Origin: Chitinophagales bacterium
Lineage (GTDB): Bacteria > Bacteroidota > Bacteroidia > Chitinophagales > Chitinophagaceae
Assembly (NCBI GenBank): GCA_017303455.1
Contig: JAFLBM010000004.1
Location: 173,899 to 237,898 of the forward strand
Direction: 5' to 3'
DNA length: 64,000 bases
Shown here: in pieces, positions 43,871 to 53,164 of the stretch
Layout: each line of letters opens with the position of its first letter
How positions within the stretch are numbered: position 1 is the stretch's first letter
Translations under genes and position numbers: made by a program
Notes under the pieces: model-generated
Databases searched by the model: none
The model's input: the letters and a program-made list of their open reading frames with translations, nothing else
What the model was told of the DNA's origin: nothing

Positions 43871-44680
43871 ATGTCAAATTACTTTACAGACAAGGTAGTG
43901 GTCGTTACCGGTGGCACTGATGGTATTGGTAAAGCCCTGGTGGAAACCTTACTGGATATGGGTGCCAAAGTGGCTACCTGTGGCCGTAATCATGATAAAC
44001 TATACCAGTTACAATCGCAACATCCTTCTGCCGCCCTGCATACGATGGTAGCCGATGTGAGCAGTGAAAACGATTGCCGTCGTTTTATGGAAACAACCAT
44101 TAAAGTCTATGGCGGTGTGGATATCCTGATCAATAATGCTGGTATTTCCATGCGGGCCATTCTGAAAGATGTTTCCCTGGATGCCATCCGGAAAGTGATG
44201 GATATAAATTTTTTTGGCACTGTTTATTGCACTAAGTATGCCCTCGAATCTATTATTGAACGAAAAGGGACCATCGTTGGTGTTTCTTCCATTGCCGGTT
44301 ACCGGGGCCTGCCGGGAAGAAGTGGCTATTCTGCCAGTAAATATGCTTTACAGGGATGGCTGGAAGCTGTCAAAACAGAACTATTACATGATGGAGTGCA
44401 TGTGATGTGGGTATGTCCCGGCTTCACTACTTCCAATATCCGGAATGCCGCATTGAATAAAGATTCGGAATCACACGGAGAAACGCCGATGGATGAAGGC
44501 AGTATGATGAGTGCAGAAGAATGTGCAGGCCATATCCTGAAAGCAATACGAAAGAAAAAAAGAACATTGGTACTTACGTTCACCGGCAAGAGAACTGTTT
44601 TCCTCAATAAATTCTTTCCGGGCCTGGCTGATAAATTAGTGTACAAATTTTTCTTTAAGGACGGCCAACTCGTTAAGTAG
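43871..44680 (+). CDS. Short-chain dehydrogenase/reductase
   Basis: A 269-aa SDR. The cofactor loop TGGTDGIG (residues 13-20), NNAGIS near 90, the catalytic Ser (VSSIAGYRG) and YSASK (Tyr and Lys) are all present. The arrangement resembles membrane-associated lipid or sugar reductases of the DHRS7 kind. Substrate unknown; NADP(H) preference is likely but not shown. It stands alone with its own promoter. Confidence 0.93.
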   Translation: MSNYFTDKVVVVTGGTDGIGKALVETLLDMGAKVATCGRNHDKLYQLQSQHPSAALHTMVADVSSENDCRRFMETTIKVYGGVDILINNAGISMRAILKDVSLDAIRKVMDINFFGTVYCTKYALESIIERKGTIVGVSSIAGYRGLPGRSGYSASKYALQGWLEAVKTELLHDGVHVMWVCPGFTTSNIRNAALNKDSESHGETPMDEGSMMSAEECAGHILKAIRKKKRTLVLTFTGKRTVFLNKFFPGLADKLVYKFFFKDGQLVK

Positions 44681-44718
44681 ATATGCAACCGGCATTTCAC
44701 CAAAACGGATAGTGCTTT

Positions 44719-44726
44719 TACTTTTG
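44719..44726 (+). promoter_or_regulatory. -7 box of the SAM hydrolase gene
   Basis: TACTTTTG, 24 bp before the ATG at 44751, fits the Bacteroidota consensus. Confidence 0.5.
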
Positions 44727-44750
44727 CATTTTTACTTCTAACTTCATCGC

Positions 44751-45578
44751 ATGCCTTTACTAACCCTTACCTCTGATATTGGCAGCCAGGATTACCTGGT
44801 CAGCGCAGTAAAGGCACAACTTTTACAAACCAACCCTGATTTTAATATCATTGATATTTCACACAGTATCCCTCCCTTCAATTATCCCCAGGCAGCTTAT
44901 GTCTGCCGGAGTGCAGTGAAGAATTTCCCGGAGTTTACTTACCATATCATCCTTGTCAACCTGTTTGAGAAGAAGCCGGAACACCTGCTGCTCGCCTTTC
45001 ACAACAACCAGTATTTTCTCTGTGCCGACAATGGCTTGCTGACCATGATCCTCGAAGGAAAACCTGAATTGGTGATTGGTATCCCGCTGGATAAAACAGC
45101 TATAAAAAATACGATCTACTGTACCGAAGTGATGGGCAAAGTGGTGAACCAGTTGGTAAACGGGGAATCCATAAAGGATATCGGCATTCCTGATATGGGC
45201 TATATTGAAAAATTGCATTTACGTCCGCTGCTGGATAATCAATGGATAGAAGGCCAGATCATTTTCATTGATAATTTCGAGAATGTGATCGTCAATATCA
45301 CCCGGGAGCAATTTGAAGAACAACGGAAAGGCCGGAGTTTCCGTATCGTATTTAAAAGAGATGAAGTAATCGACCGCATCAGTGAATCCTATGCAGATGT
45401 AACGGAAGGCGAAAAACTGGCCATCTTCAACAGCGCCGGTTATTTAGAGATCGCTATCAATAAGGGTAATGCGGCAGGATTGTTTGGGTTAAAAGGGTTT
45501 TCTGAAAAATCAAAGCAATCCTCCCAACTCATGCAAAGCCAGTTATCGTACCAGACGGTGCGGGTTTATTTTGAATAA
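44751..45578 (+). CDS. SAM hydroxide adenosyltransferase (DUF62 family)
   Basis: A 275-aa protein of the DUF62/fluorinase-like fold. Seen: LTLTSDIGSQDYLVSAVKA at the start with the catalytic-type Asp, IIDISHSIPPFN, and ADNGLLTMIL; the C-terminal domain has IIFIDNFENVIVNI. Most members hydrolyse S-adenosylmethionine to adenosine and methionine by activating water or hydroxide. It is followed 20 bp later by a deoxyribonucleotidase gene, which fits nucleotide salvage, though the link is only positional. Confidence 0.9.
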   Translation: MPLLTLTSDIGSQDYLVSAVKAQLLQTNPDFNIIDISHSIPPFNYPQAAYVCRSAVKNFPEFTYHIILVNLFEKKPEHLLLAFHNNQYFLCADNGLLTMILEGKPELVIGIPLDKTAIKNTIYCTEVMGKVVNQLVNGESIKDIGIPDMGYIEKLHLRPLLDNQWIEGQIIFIDNFENVIVNITREQFEEQRKGRSFRIVFKRDEVIDRISESYADVTEGEKLAIFNSAGYLEIAINKGNAAGLFGLKGFSEKSKQSSQLMQSQLSYQTVRVYFE

Positions 45579-45597
45579 AGAAAAGAGATGGAACAAC

Positions 45598-46116
45598 ATG
45601 AAAAGAATTGCAATCGACATGGATGGAGTAATGGCAGATGTAGTGGAGTTGTTGCTGGATTATCATGAAAGAGATTTTGGTCACCGTAAGCCGATAGAAG
45701 AAATTAAAGGTCTCTCCGAACGGGAAGCTTTCCCAAAAGCAAAAGAATATGTTCATTCAAAAGGGTTTTTCCGCAATGCACCCGTTATGGAAGGAAGCCG
45801 GGAAGTGATCGAACGCCTTCAGCAGCAATACGAGATCTTTATTGTTTCTGCCGCCACTGAATTCCCGCAAAGCCTGCAGGAAAAACAGGAATGGCTGAAT
45901 GAACATTTTCCCTTTATCAGCTGGCAGCAAATGGTCTTTTGCGGCCTGAAGACCATTATTACCGCCGATATCATGATCGATGACCGTTTCAGAAATTTGG
46001 ACCCCTTCAAAGGCGATACCATCTTATTCTCCCAGCACCATAACCTGCTCAAGGAGCCGGGCCGTCACCGGCGGGTGCATTCATGGGCAGAAATTGGCCG
46101 GATTCTTTTGCCCTAA
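45598..46116 (+). CDS. 5'(3')-deoxyribonucleotidase (NT5C-type HAD phosphatase)
   Basis: A 172-aa HAD hydrolase starting MKRIAIDMDGVMADVVELL. Motif I DMDGVMAD carries the nucleophilic Asp and the acid/base Asp two residues later; motif II is IVSAATEFP and motif III/IV DIMIDDRFRNLD. This is the NT5C/DUF-like 5'-deoxyribonucleotidase pattern, removing phosphate from dUMP or dTMP. The ATG at 45598 is preferred over the TTG at 45571, which overlaps the upstream gene. Confidence 0.9.
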   Translation: MKRIAIDMDGVMADVVELLLDYHERDFGHRKPIEEIKGLSEREAFPKAKEYVHSKGFFRNAPVMEGSREVIERLQQQYEIFIVSAATEFPQSLQEKQEWLNEHFPFISWQQMVFCGLKTIITADIMIDDRFRNLDPFKGDTILFSQHHNLLKEPGRHRRVHSWAEIGRILLP

Positions 46117-46162
46117 ATCCTTAAATATGAATAGCGGAATAGCAAATATTGGGCTGCTTCCC

Positions 46163-46170
46163 TATTTTTG
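46163..46170 (+). promoter_or_regulatory. -7 box of the DUF2723 gene
   Basis: TATTTTTG fits TAnnTTTG, 58 bp before the start at 46229. No well-spaced -33 box is visible. Confidence 0.45.
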
Positions 46171-46228
46171 CTTTCCTTCAATCCTTAGACGTACAAGGGA
46201 TTAAAGGGAATAAAATTTATAGTCTATT

Positions 46229-49200
46229 ATGAACTTCAGAAAACTCAATAACCTTACCGGCTGGGCCGTGTTTTTTATTGCCTTTGCCACTTATTTTCTG
46301 ACCCGTGAGGCAAGAGGAAGCCTGTGGGATTGCGGTGAGTTTGTAGCCAGTGCTGACAAGATGCAGCTACCCCACCCTCCCGGTGCCCCGCTATTCGTTT
46401 TGCTGGGCCGTTTCTTTATCATTCTGTTTGGTGATAACGGGCAAACGGCAGCTAATGCGGTCAATTTTATGAGTGCACTGGCCAGTGCCGCCACGATCTT
46501 ATTCCTTTTCTGGAGTATCACCCACTTTGCCCGGAAGATGTTTGTCACTACGGGTGAAGAACTGACCGGCTCCCAATCATTCACTGTGATGGCTGCCGGC
46601 GTGGTCGGTGGTTTAGCGTATACGTTTTCGGATTCTTTCTGGTTCAGCGCTGTTGAAGGGGAGGTATATGCTCTATCTTCTTTCTTCACCGCCCTGGTAT
46701 TCTGGGCCATGCTGAAATGGGAACATGCCGATGAGCATGCCGGCAATGATCCCGGTGCAAGAGCAAGGTCAGACCGCTGGATCATTTTCCTTTTCTTCAT
46801 GATGGGCCTCTCTATCGGTGTTCACTTACTGAACCTGTTGAGTATCCCTGCTGTAGTAATGATTTATTATTACCGGCGTTACCAGGTAAGTACCAAAGGT
46901 GCCATTATCGCTTTTATCATGGGTTGTATCATCACCGGGTTAGTGCAGGTTGGCGTTATACAATATTCCATGAAAGCTGCCGGGCAATTTGATGTGTTCT
47001 TTGTGAATTCTTTCAAACTGCCTTTCTTCAGTGGTTTTACCATTTACTTCCTCGCATTGGCCGCATTGATCGTTTGGGCTCTTCGATTTACAGAGAAAAC
47101 CATTTCGCAAACAAAACTTATCATCTGGTTCACCCTTTTTCTTGGTCTTTCCTTACTGCCGTTTATTGTCAGTACGGGTTCAGACGCCGCTAAAGTGCTT
47201 AAATTTTTATTAGTAGCCGGGGTGGCTGCGCTGATCGGTTATTTCCTGAAAGCGTCGGCACTGAGAGTTTTGAAACTGACACTCTGGTGTTATGCCTTCA
47301 TGATGCTGGGATACTTTATGTATTTCACTACGCTGATCCGTTCCAATGCCGATCCGGCCATTGATATGAATAATGTTGACAATCCTATCACCCTTGTTTA
47401 CTATCTCAGCCGCGAACAATATGGTGAAGCCCCGTTATTATACGGGCCACATTATTCTGCCGATTATAAATATGGGGAAGATGGCTATCCTGAATTCAAG
47501 GATGGTGAAATGAAATATGTAAAAGGAAAAGACAGCTATATCCCGATCGGTAAGCAACGTGATGTGCAGTATGAAAGTGCCGATATGCAATTGTTCCCGC
47601 GGATATGGGACCCCAGCAACGACCAGGGACATGCCGATTTCTATGCTGCCTGGCTGAATCTCGGGCAAGAGCCAAGCCCCATTACCGGGAGAACAAGAAA
47701 CAGTCCTCCTACCATGGGTGATAATATAAAGTGGTTCTTTACTTACCAGAATGGTTTTATGTACTGGCGTTACTTTATGTGGAATTTTGCCGGTAAACAA
47801 AATGATGTGCAGGGATTTGGCAACCGGAGAGATGGTAACTGGATCAGTGGTATCCCGATCATTGATAACAGCCGTCTCGGTGACCAGGATATGCTGCCCG
47901 ACAGCCTGAAAGAAAACAAAGCCCATAATAAATTATACCTGATACCTTTTATACTCGGTATACTCGGTTGTGTGTACCAGTTCGTAAGAAATAAAAAGGA
48001 CTGGGTGGTTAGCTTCCTGTTGTTCTTCTTTACGGGTATTGCTGTGGTATTGTACCTGAACCAACCCGGTAACCAGCCCCGTGAAAGGGATTATGCTTAT
48101 GTAGGATCGTTCTATGCGTTTGCCATCTGGATCGGTCTTTCTGTAGTTGCTTTTGTAAGGCTGGCCCGTGAAAAAGCAGATCAGCTCACTTTCACCAATA
48201 CATTGACCTATGGCGCTGCACTTACTTTCCTGATCATGCTGATGAGTACGGCCAGCGAAACACCGGGTGGTATGTTCATGTCAGCTATTGCTTCATCAGT
48301 GATCTATGTGGCAGCCGTAACCGTTATTACCTACCTTGTAAGAGCCATTTCATCTGCCGGGCAAAATGCGGGATTACTGAATATTGCCACCACCGTTATT
48401 TGCCTTGCAGCACCCTTATTAATGGCGCAGCAGGAATGGGACGACCATAACCGCAGCAAGAAAACACTGGCACCCGATATAGCAAAAAATTATCTCGAAA
48501 GCTGTGCACCGAATGCGATCATCTTCACTTTTGGTGATAACGACACTTACCCGCTGTGGTATGCACAGGAAGTGGAAGGTGTCCGCCCGGATATCCGTAT
48601 CATCAATAACAGTTTGTTGGGCATTGACTGGTATATTAACCAGCTCCGCAGAAAGATCAACCAAGCTGATCCTGTGGATGTGATCTGGAGCGAAGAACAG
48701 GTGGAAGGCCATAACAGGGAGTTTCTCCGTTACCGTGCACAAGGTTCTAAAGAAACTTTCTATGACCTCTATGATGCCATGAAGAATGTGATTGGCAAAC
48801 CTTATATCGATCCTAAAACAGGAAGAGATGTTGGAACAAGTTATTTTCCCGTTGCCCGTTTCAAAGTCCCTGTTGATACGATGCTCGTCAGGAAAAATGG
48901 GACTGCTAATGCTACAGATATCGTTTATCCTGAGATCAGGTTCGAGATACCGGAAAATAAATTACAGGAAGGACTAGTAAGAAGCGACCTTATAATTCTC
49001 AATATCATTGCGGCCAACCAATGGAAGCGGCCTATTTATTTCACAGCGCCGTATGGTTCACTGGGCTTTGGCGGTTTCCTGCGTAAAGATGGTCTCGCCT
49101 ATCGCCTGGTTCCGGTTCAAACCCAAAACCGTTCTGCCAACTGGCTGATCAATATGGGAAGAACAGATGATAACCTTGATTTTATGGCCAGCAACATGCT

Positions 49201-49735
49201 GAATAAATTTGTTTTTGAAAGTCAGCGGGGAGTTTATTTTGATGAAGAGAACAGGCGTCATGCCCTCAACCTGCGCAGTACGTATGGTGAGATTGCTGGT
49301 AATATGGCGGATGCAGGTAATAAAGCAGAAGCGTTGAAATTGCTTGAAAAAGCAGAGAAACTGGTCAACAAATATGATCTGCCTTATGCCATGACCAGCC
49401 GTGATAATGGCCATAATATCCAAAATATGTCTTACCTCGAAGCTTGTTATAAAGCAGGTAATACGCAACTGGCAAAAGAAATAAGTGCCGCATTGAAAAA
49501 AGATATGCAGCAGCAAAAAGCTTATTTCGATTACCTGCGAACAGAAAAAGAAGAAATGTTTGGCCTCTTTGACGGCCGTAACGGAGAAGCGGCCCAGAAT
49601 GAATATTTCCTCCAGTTGCTGGATGCACTCGAACAGAAATACGGTGCGGCACCAGTAGCTCCTGTTACCCCGGGAACCGAAGGAAATAAAACCATCGTAA
49701 CACCACCGGCAAGAGACAGCGGTACTCCTAAATAA
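46229..49735 (+). CDS. DUF2723 multi-pass membrane protein, glycosyltransferase-like
   Basis: A 1168-aa protein. The N-terminal half has about a dozen hydrophobic helices, with the family signature LWDCGEFVASADKMQLPHPP near residues 32-51, including the Asp and Glu that resemble the first-loop acidic residues of GT-C enzymes such as protein O-mannosyltransferases. A large soluble C-terminal domain (about 470 residues) follows, with FGDNDTYPLWYAQEVEGVRP, common in this family. It probably glycosylates exported proteins or lipids; activity is not shown. A strong terminator follows. Confidence 0.93.
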   Translation: MNFRKLNNLTGWAVFFIAFATYFLTREARGSLWDCGEFVASADKMQLPHPPGAPLFVLLGRFFIILFGDNGQTAANAVNFMSALASAATILFLFWSITHFARKMFVTTGEELTGSQSFTVMAAGVVGGLAYTFSDSFWFSAVEGEVYALSSFFTALVFWAMLKWEHADEHAGNDPGARARSDRWIIFLFFMMGLSIGVHLLNLLSIPAVVMIYYYRRYQVSTKGAIIAFIMGCIITGLVQVGVIQYSMKAAGQFDVFFVNSFKLPFFSGFTIYFLALAALIVWALRFTEKTISQTKLIIWFTLFLGLSLLPFIVSTGSDAAKVLKFLLVAGVAALIGYFLKASALRVLKLTLWCYAFMMLGYFMYFTTLIRSNADPAIDMNNVDNPITLVYYLSREQYGEAPLLYGPHYSADYKYGEDGYPEFKDGEMKYVKGKDSYIPIGKQRDVQYESADMQLFPRIWDPSNDQGHADFYAAWLNLGQEPSPITGRTRNSPPTMGDNIKWFFTYQNGFMYWRYFMWNFAGKQNDVQGFGNRRDGNWISGIPIIDNSRLGDQDMLPDSLKENKAHNKLYLIPFILGILGCVYQFVRNKKDWVVSFLLFFFTGIAVVLYLNQPGNQPRERDYAYVGSFYAFAIWIGLSVVAFVRLAREKADQLTFTNTLTYGAALTFLIMLMSTASETPGGMFMSAIASSVIYVAAVTVITYLVRAISSAGQNAGLLNIATTVICLAAPLLMAQQEWDDHNRSKKTLAPDIAKNYLESCAPNAIIFTFGDNDTYPLWYAQEVEGVRPDIRIINNSLLGIDWYINQLRRKINQADPVDVIWSEEQVEGHNREFLRYRAQGSKETFYDLYDAMKNVIGKPYIDPKTGRDVGTSYFPVARFKVPVDTMLVRKNGTANATDIVYPEIRFEIPENKLQEGLVRSDLIILNIIAANQWKRPIYFTAPYGSLGFGGFLRKDGLAYRLVPVQTQNRSANWLINMGRTDDNLDFMASNMLNKFVFESQRGVYFDEENRRHALNLRSTYGEIAGNMADAGNKAEALKLLEKAEKLVNKYDLPYAMTSRDNGHNIQNMSYLEACYKAGNTQLAKEISAALKKDMQQQKAYFDYLRTEKEEMFGLFDGRNGEAAQNEYFLQLLDALEQKYGAAPVAPVTPGTEGNKTIVTPPARDSGTPK

Positions 49736-49756
49736 TATTTATTCCTGATATCTTTC

Positions 49757-49783
49757 AAAACCCCGGATTTACCGGGGTTTTTT
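49757..49783 (+). terminator. Strong terminator after the DUF2723 gene
   Basis: AAAACCCCGG and CCGGGGTTTT with a 5-nt loop, followed by TTT. Confidence 0.85.
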
Positions 49784-49858
49784 CGTACCGAACCTCTTCC
49801 CCGTTTGGTTGTTGTTATGCTGTGCTGCATAACTGGTATTTGTCGTAAATTGTAATAC

Positions 49859-50956
49859 ATGAGAGGTTTCCATTTTACAAAATTTGATGCGGATGCAGAG
49901 GGGAAAGGCCGTTTTGAACAACTCCTGGACCTTTTCATGCAATTACTCACTTACACCAGCGGTGATGTAAGTGAAGCCATGCAATGGCTGAATGAGCTTG
50001 ATAAAAAATACCAGCTCACCGATGATGAGTATGGTATGGGCGATTTTATTGATGAACTGAAAGAAAAAGGATATATCACCGGTGATAATGAACCAGGTGA
50101 AATAAAAATCACCCCAAAAACTGAACAGGGCATTCGTAAAAAGAGCCTGGAAGAGATATTCGGTAAACTAAAGAAAACGAAACAGGGAGATCATCACAGT
50201 TTCAAACCCGGGCAGGGAGATGAATTGAACCCGGAGACCCGGAATTACCGTTTCGGTGATATGCTGGAGCAGATCGATTTTACTGAAAGCATCCGGAATG
50301 CACAGATCAATCATGGTATTGAGAGTTTCAATATGCAGGAAGATGACCTGAGTATAAGGGAAACGGATTTTAAAGCGCAAACTTCTACAGTACTGATGAT
50401 CGACATCTCTCATTCCATGATTTTATATGGGGAAGACAGGATCACACCGGCCAAAAAAGTGGCGATGGCATTAAGCGAACTGATCAAAACAAAGTACCCG
50501 AAGGATACATTGGATATCGTGGTGTTTGGCAATGATGCCTGGCCGATTGAAGTCAAAGATCTTCCTTATTTGCAGGTGGGGCCATATCATACCAATACGG
50601 TAGCCGGGTTAGAATTAGCAATGGATCTATTACGCCGCAGGAAAAACCCCAACAAACAGATCTTTATGATAACAGATGGGAAACCAACCTGCTTAAAGAT
50701 CGGGAAGCGGTATTATAAGAACAGTTTTGGATTAGACCGCAAAGTGGTGAACCGTTGTATGAACCTGGCGGCACAGTGTAAGAAACTGAAAATACCGATC
50801 ACCACCTTCATGATCGCAACCGATCCTTACCTGCAACGGTTTGTCCAGGAATTTACAGAGACCAATAATGGGAAAGCATTCTTTGCATCCCTGGATAAGC
50901 TGGGGGCTTTTATATTCAAGGATTTTGAAAGCGGAAAAAGAAAGACAGTTTATTAG
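49859..50956 (+). CDS. VWA-domain protein, partner of the AAA+ ATPase
   Basis: A 365-aa protein. The N-terminal 160 residues are helical and acidic; the C-terminal part is a von Willebrand A domain with the metal site DISHSM (a variant of DxSxS), followed by FMITDGKPT and the third motif region. Proteins of this kind pair with MoxR- or ChlI-type AAA+ ATPases as chaperones for enzyme maturation or metal insertion. The next gene, 73 bp downstream, encodes such an ATPase, so the pair is functional together. Confidence 0.9.
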   Translation: MRGFHFTKFDADAEGKGRFEQLLDLFMQLLTYTSGDVSEAMQWLNELDKKYQLTDDEYGMGDFIDELKEKGYITGDNEPGEIKITPKTEQGIRKKSLEEIFGKLKKTKQGDHHSFKPGQGDELNPETRNYRFGDMLEQIDFTESIRNAQINHGIESFNMQEDDLSIRETDFKAQTSTVLMIDISHSMILYGEDRITPAKKVAMALSELIKTKYPKDTLDIVVFGNDAWPIEVKDLPYLQVGPYHTNTVAGLELAMDLLRRRKNPNKQIFMITDGKPTCLKIGKRYYKNSFGLDRKVVNRCMNLAAQCKKLKIPITTFMIATDPYLQRFVQEFTETNNGKAFFASLDKLGAFIFKDFESGKRKTVY

Positions 50957-51029
50957 CTCCTTCCCTTTAAAGTCTGCCAGCCAGCACAAAAGAAGATGAT
51001 CAGAATTATAAAAAGCTGAAAAATAAATT

Positions 51030-52562
51030 ATGGATATAAAGAAAATTAAGACGCTGGGTGAATTGAAGAAAAGTGGCTACCAACCGAAAAGCATCAAAGA
51101 GGAAATCCGCCAAAACCTGATCGCCAAACTAAAAAAAGGAGATACTACCTTCTCCGGCATTGTCGGCTATGAGGATACTGTGATACCTGATGTGGAAAGA
51201 GCATTACTCAGCAAACACAATATCTTATTCCTTGGTTTACGGGGACAGGCCAAAACAAGAATGGCCCGGCAAATGGTGGAACTGCTGGATGAATATATTC
51301 CCTGCGTGGCAGGCAGTGATATCAATGACGATCCTATCAACCCTGTTTCAAGATTTGCAGAAGAGGAAATCGCCACCCATGCTGATGAAACACCGATCCA
51401 CTGGATCCACCGCAACGAACGCTATGGCGAAAAACTGGCCACACCGGATGTAAGTGTGGCAGACCTGATCGGCGATATTGACCCGATCAAAGCCGCAAAC
51501 CTCAAACTGAGTTTTGCGGATGAACGGGTATTACATTATGGTATCATCCCCCGAAGTAACCGGGGTATTTTTGTGATCAACGAATTGCCCGACCTGCAGG
51601 CAAGGATACAGGTGGCCCTGTTTAATATCCTCGAAGAAGGTGATGTGCAGATAAGAGGTTTTAAATTGAGATTACCGCTGGATATTTTATTTGTCTTCAC
51701 GGCTAACCCGGAGGATTATACCAACCGCGGTTCTATTGTTACTCCACTTAAAGACCGTATCGAAAGCCAGATATTAACCCACTATCCCAAATCCCTGGAA
51801 AATGCGCTGGAGATCACGGAACAGGAAGCAGTGATCAGCGAAGAACAAAAAGGCAAAGTCAATGTCAGCGATTTGGTAAAGCGACTGATAGAGCAAGTTG
51901 CTTTTGAAGCAAGAAGCAGTGAATTTGTAGATAAGAAAAGTGGTGTGAGTGCCAGGCTGACCATTTCTGCTTTTGAAAATGCCGTGAGTGCTGCCGAAAG
52001 AAGGGCCATCATCAACAAGGAAAAACAAACACAGGTATGGATCGGCGATCTTGCCGGTATCATTCCTTCCATTACCGGTAAAGTGGAATTAGTGTACGAA
52101 GGCGAGCAGGAAGGTCCTTACCAGGTAGCCATGAACCTGGTGGAAAAAGCGATCCGCTCACAGTTTGTTCAATATTTCCCCAACCCTGATACCTTAAAGA
52201 AAAGAAGAAATACCGGCAAGCCTTCGCAACAGGAGAAAGAAGAAGAAAACCCTTACAAACCTATTACCAGTTGGTTTGATAAAGGCAACAGCCTGAACCT
52301 CTCCTTCAACACTGCTGACAAAGACAAGATATTGCAGTTATATAAAGTGGAGGGATTACAGCCACTGGTAAAAAAATATTTTCCGAAGTCCAACGAAGAA
52401 CAAGCGGCTTTACTCATGGAGTTTGTGCTGCATGGGCTTGCTTCTTATTCGCTCATCAGTAAAAAAATATTCGAGAGTAAGATCGAGTTCAAGGATCTTA
52501 TCGGGAGCATGATGAATTTGGGGGGAAAAGATTTTGAAGAAGAATTTGATGAAGAAGCTTAA
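51030..52562 (+). CDS. MoxR/ChlI-like AAA+ ATPase
   Basis: A 510-aa protein. The AAA+ core shows a Walker A variant LGLRGQAKTRMARQ near residues 68-81, Walker B GIFVINELPDL with Asn-Glu, and sensor 1 FVFTANPEDY. The C-terminal 150 residues include a Lys-rich stretch and an acidic end (DFEEEFDEEA). It resembles magnesium-chelatase I-type ATPases paired with VWA proteins and probably remodels a client protein with the VWA partner encoded upstream. Client unknown. Confidence 0.9.
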   Translation: MDIKKIKTLGELKKSGYQPKSIKEEIRQNLIAKLKKGDTTFSGIVGYEDTVIPDVERALLSKHNILFLGLRGQAKTRMARQMVELLDEYIPCVAGSDINDDPINPVSRFAEEEIATHADETPIHWIHRNERYGEKLATPDVSVADLIGDIDPIKAANLKLSFADERVLHYGIIPRSNRGIFVINELPDLQARIQVALFNILEEGDVQIRGFKLRLPLDILFVFTANPEDYTNRGSIVTPLKDRIESQILTHYPKSLENALEITEQEAVISEEQKGKVNVSDLVKRLIEQVAFEARSSEFVDKKSGVSARLTISAFENAVSAAERRAIINKEKQTQVWIGDLAGIIPSITGKVELVYEGEQEGPYQVAMNLVEKAIRSQFVQYFPNPDTLKKRRNTGKPSQQEKEEENPYKPITSWFDKGNSLNLSFNTADKDKILQLYKVEGLQPLVKKYFPKSNEEQAALLMEFVLHGLASYSLISKKIFESKIEFKDLIGSMMNLGGKDFEEEFDEEA

Positions 52563-52582
52563 TGGATCAATACACATCAATA

Positions 52583-52608
52583 ATAAAGCCCGGTGATCCG
52601 GGCTTTAT
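52583..52608 (+). terminator. Terminator after the AAA+ ATPase gene
   Basis: ATAAAGCCCGG and CCGGGCTTTAT with a TGAT loop; the arms are A/T-rich at the base, so it can act on both strands, including for the outer-membrane protein gene on the minus strand. Confidence 0.75.
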
Positions 52609-52633
52609 CATGTATATATTCACTCTCTTGCAA

Positions 52634-53107
52634 TTATTTTCCACCACCGAATTTATATCCAAAGGAAACACCCCCGTAATACGGGAAGAATCCAAAGCTC
52701 CCGAAAACCGGGGTTATAAAAGCTCGGAAAGTAAATCCTCCTCTGCTGGGTTGCATCCTGTAACCAAAATTTAAATACCCAAACGTGGAAGTAAAATTAT
52801 CTTCTGTTGCAGACCCCGAATAGATAACCGGTGTTACACCTCCCCCCAGTTCAAAATAATTCTTTTGGTCTTTCCCCATCAAATAGTTCACCCCCACAGG
52901 AATAAATACAAGACTTTCCCCGTCAATACTAAAACCGCCAACCCCGATCCTTCCGCCTAACCCATCTTCTCTGTTTCCGAAACGGGTATCAAAGTTGAAT
53001 GAAGCAAGGCCCGGTCCACCCAACTCAAAATAAAGAGACTTGGCTGCCTGTGCATTCACAGAAACAGCTGATGTAAAAACGATAATAATTAATACAATTC
53101 TTTTCAT
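52634..53107 (-). CDS. Outer-membrane beta-barrel-like protein
   Basis: A 157-aa protein with a signal peptide (FTSAVSVNAQA) and alternating aromatic/glycine strands typical of small beta-barrels: YFELGGPGLASFNFD, FGYLNFGYRM, GGVSFGYKFGGGK at the C-terminus. Such proteins are common in Bacteroidota; no ligand is known. It stands alone, convergent with the AAA+ gene and sharing its terminator region. Confidence 0.85.
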   Translation of the reverse strand: MKRIVLIIIVFTSAVSVNAQAAKSLYFELGGPGLASFNFDTRFGNREDGLGGRIGVGGFSIDGESLVFIPVGVNYLMGKDQKNYFELGGGVTPVIYSGSATEDNFTSTFGYLNFGYRMQPSRGGFTFRAFITPVFGSFGFFPYYGGVSFGYKFGGGK

Positions 53108-53164
53108 AAAAATGGTTTTGTTTATAGAGCCAAGATATAATAAATAGTATCCTGGTACAATCCG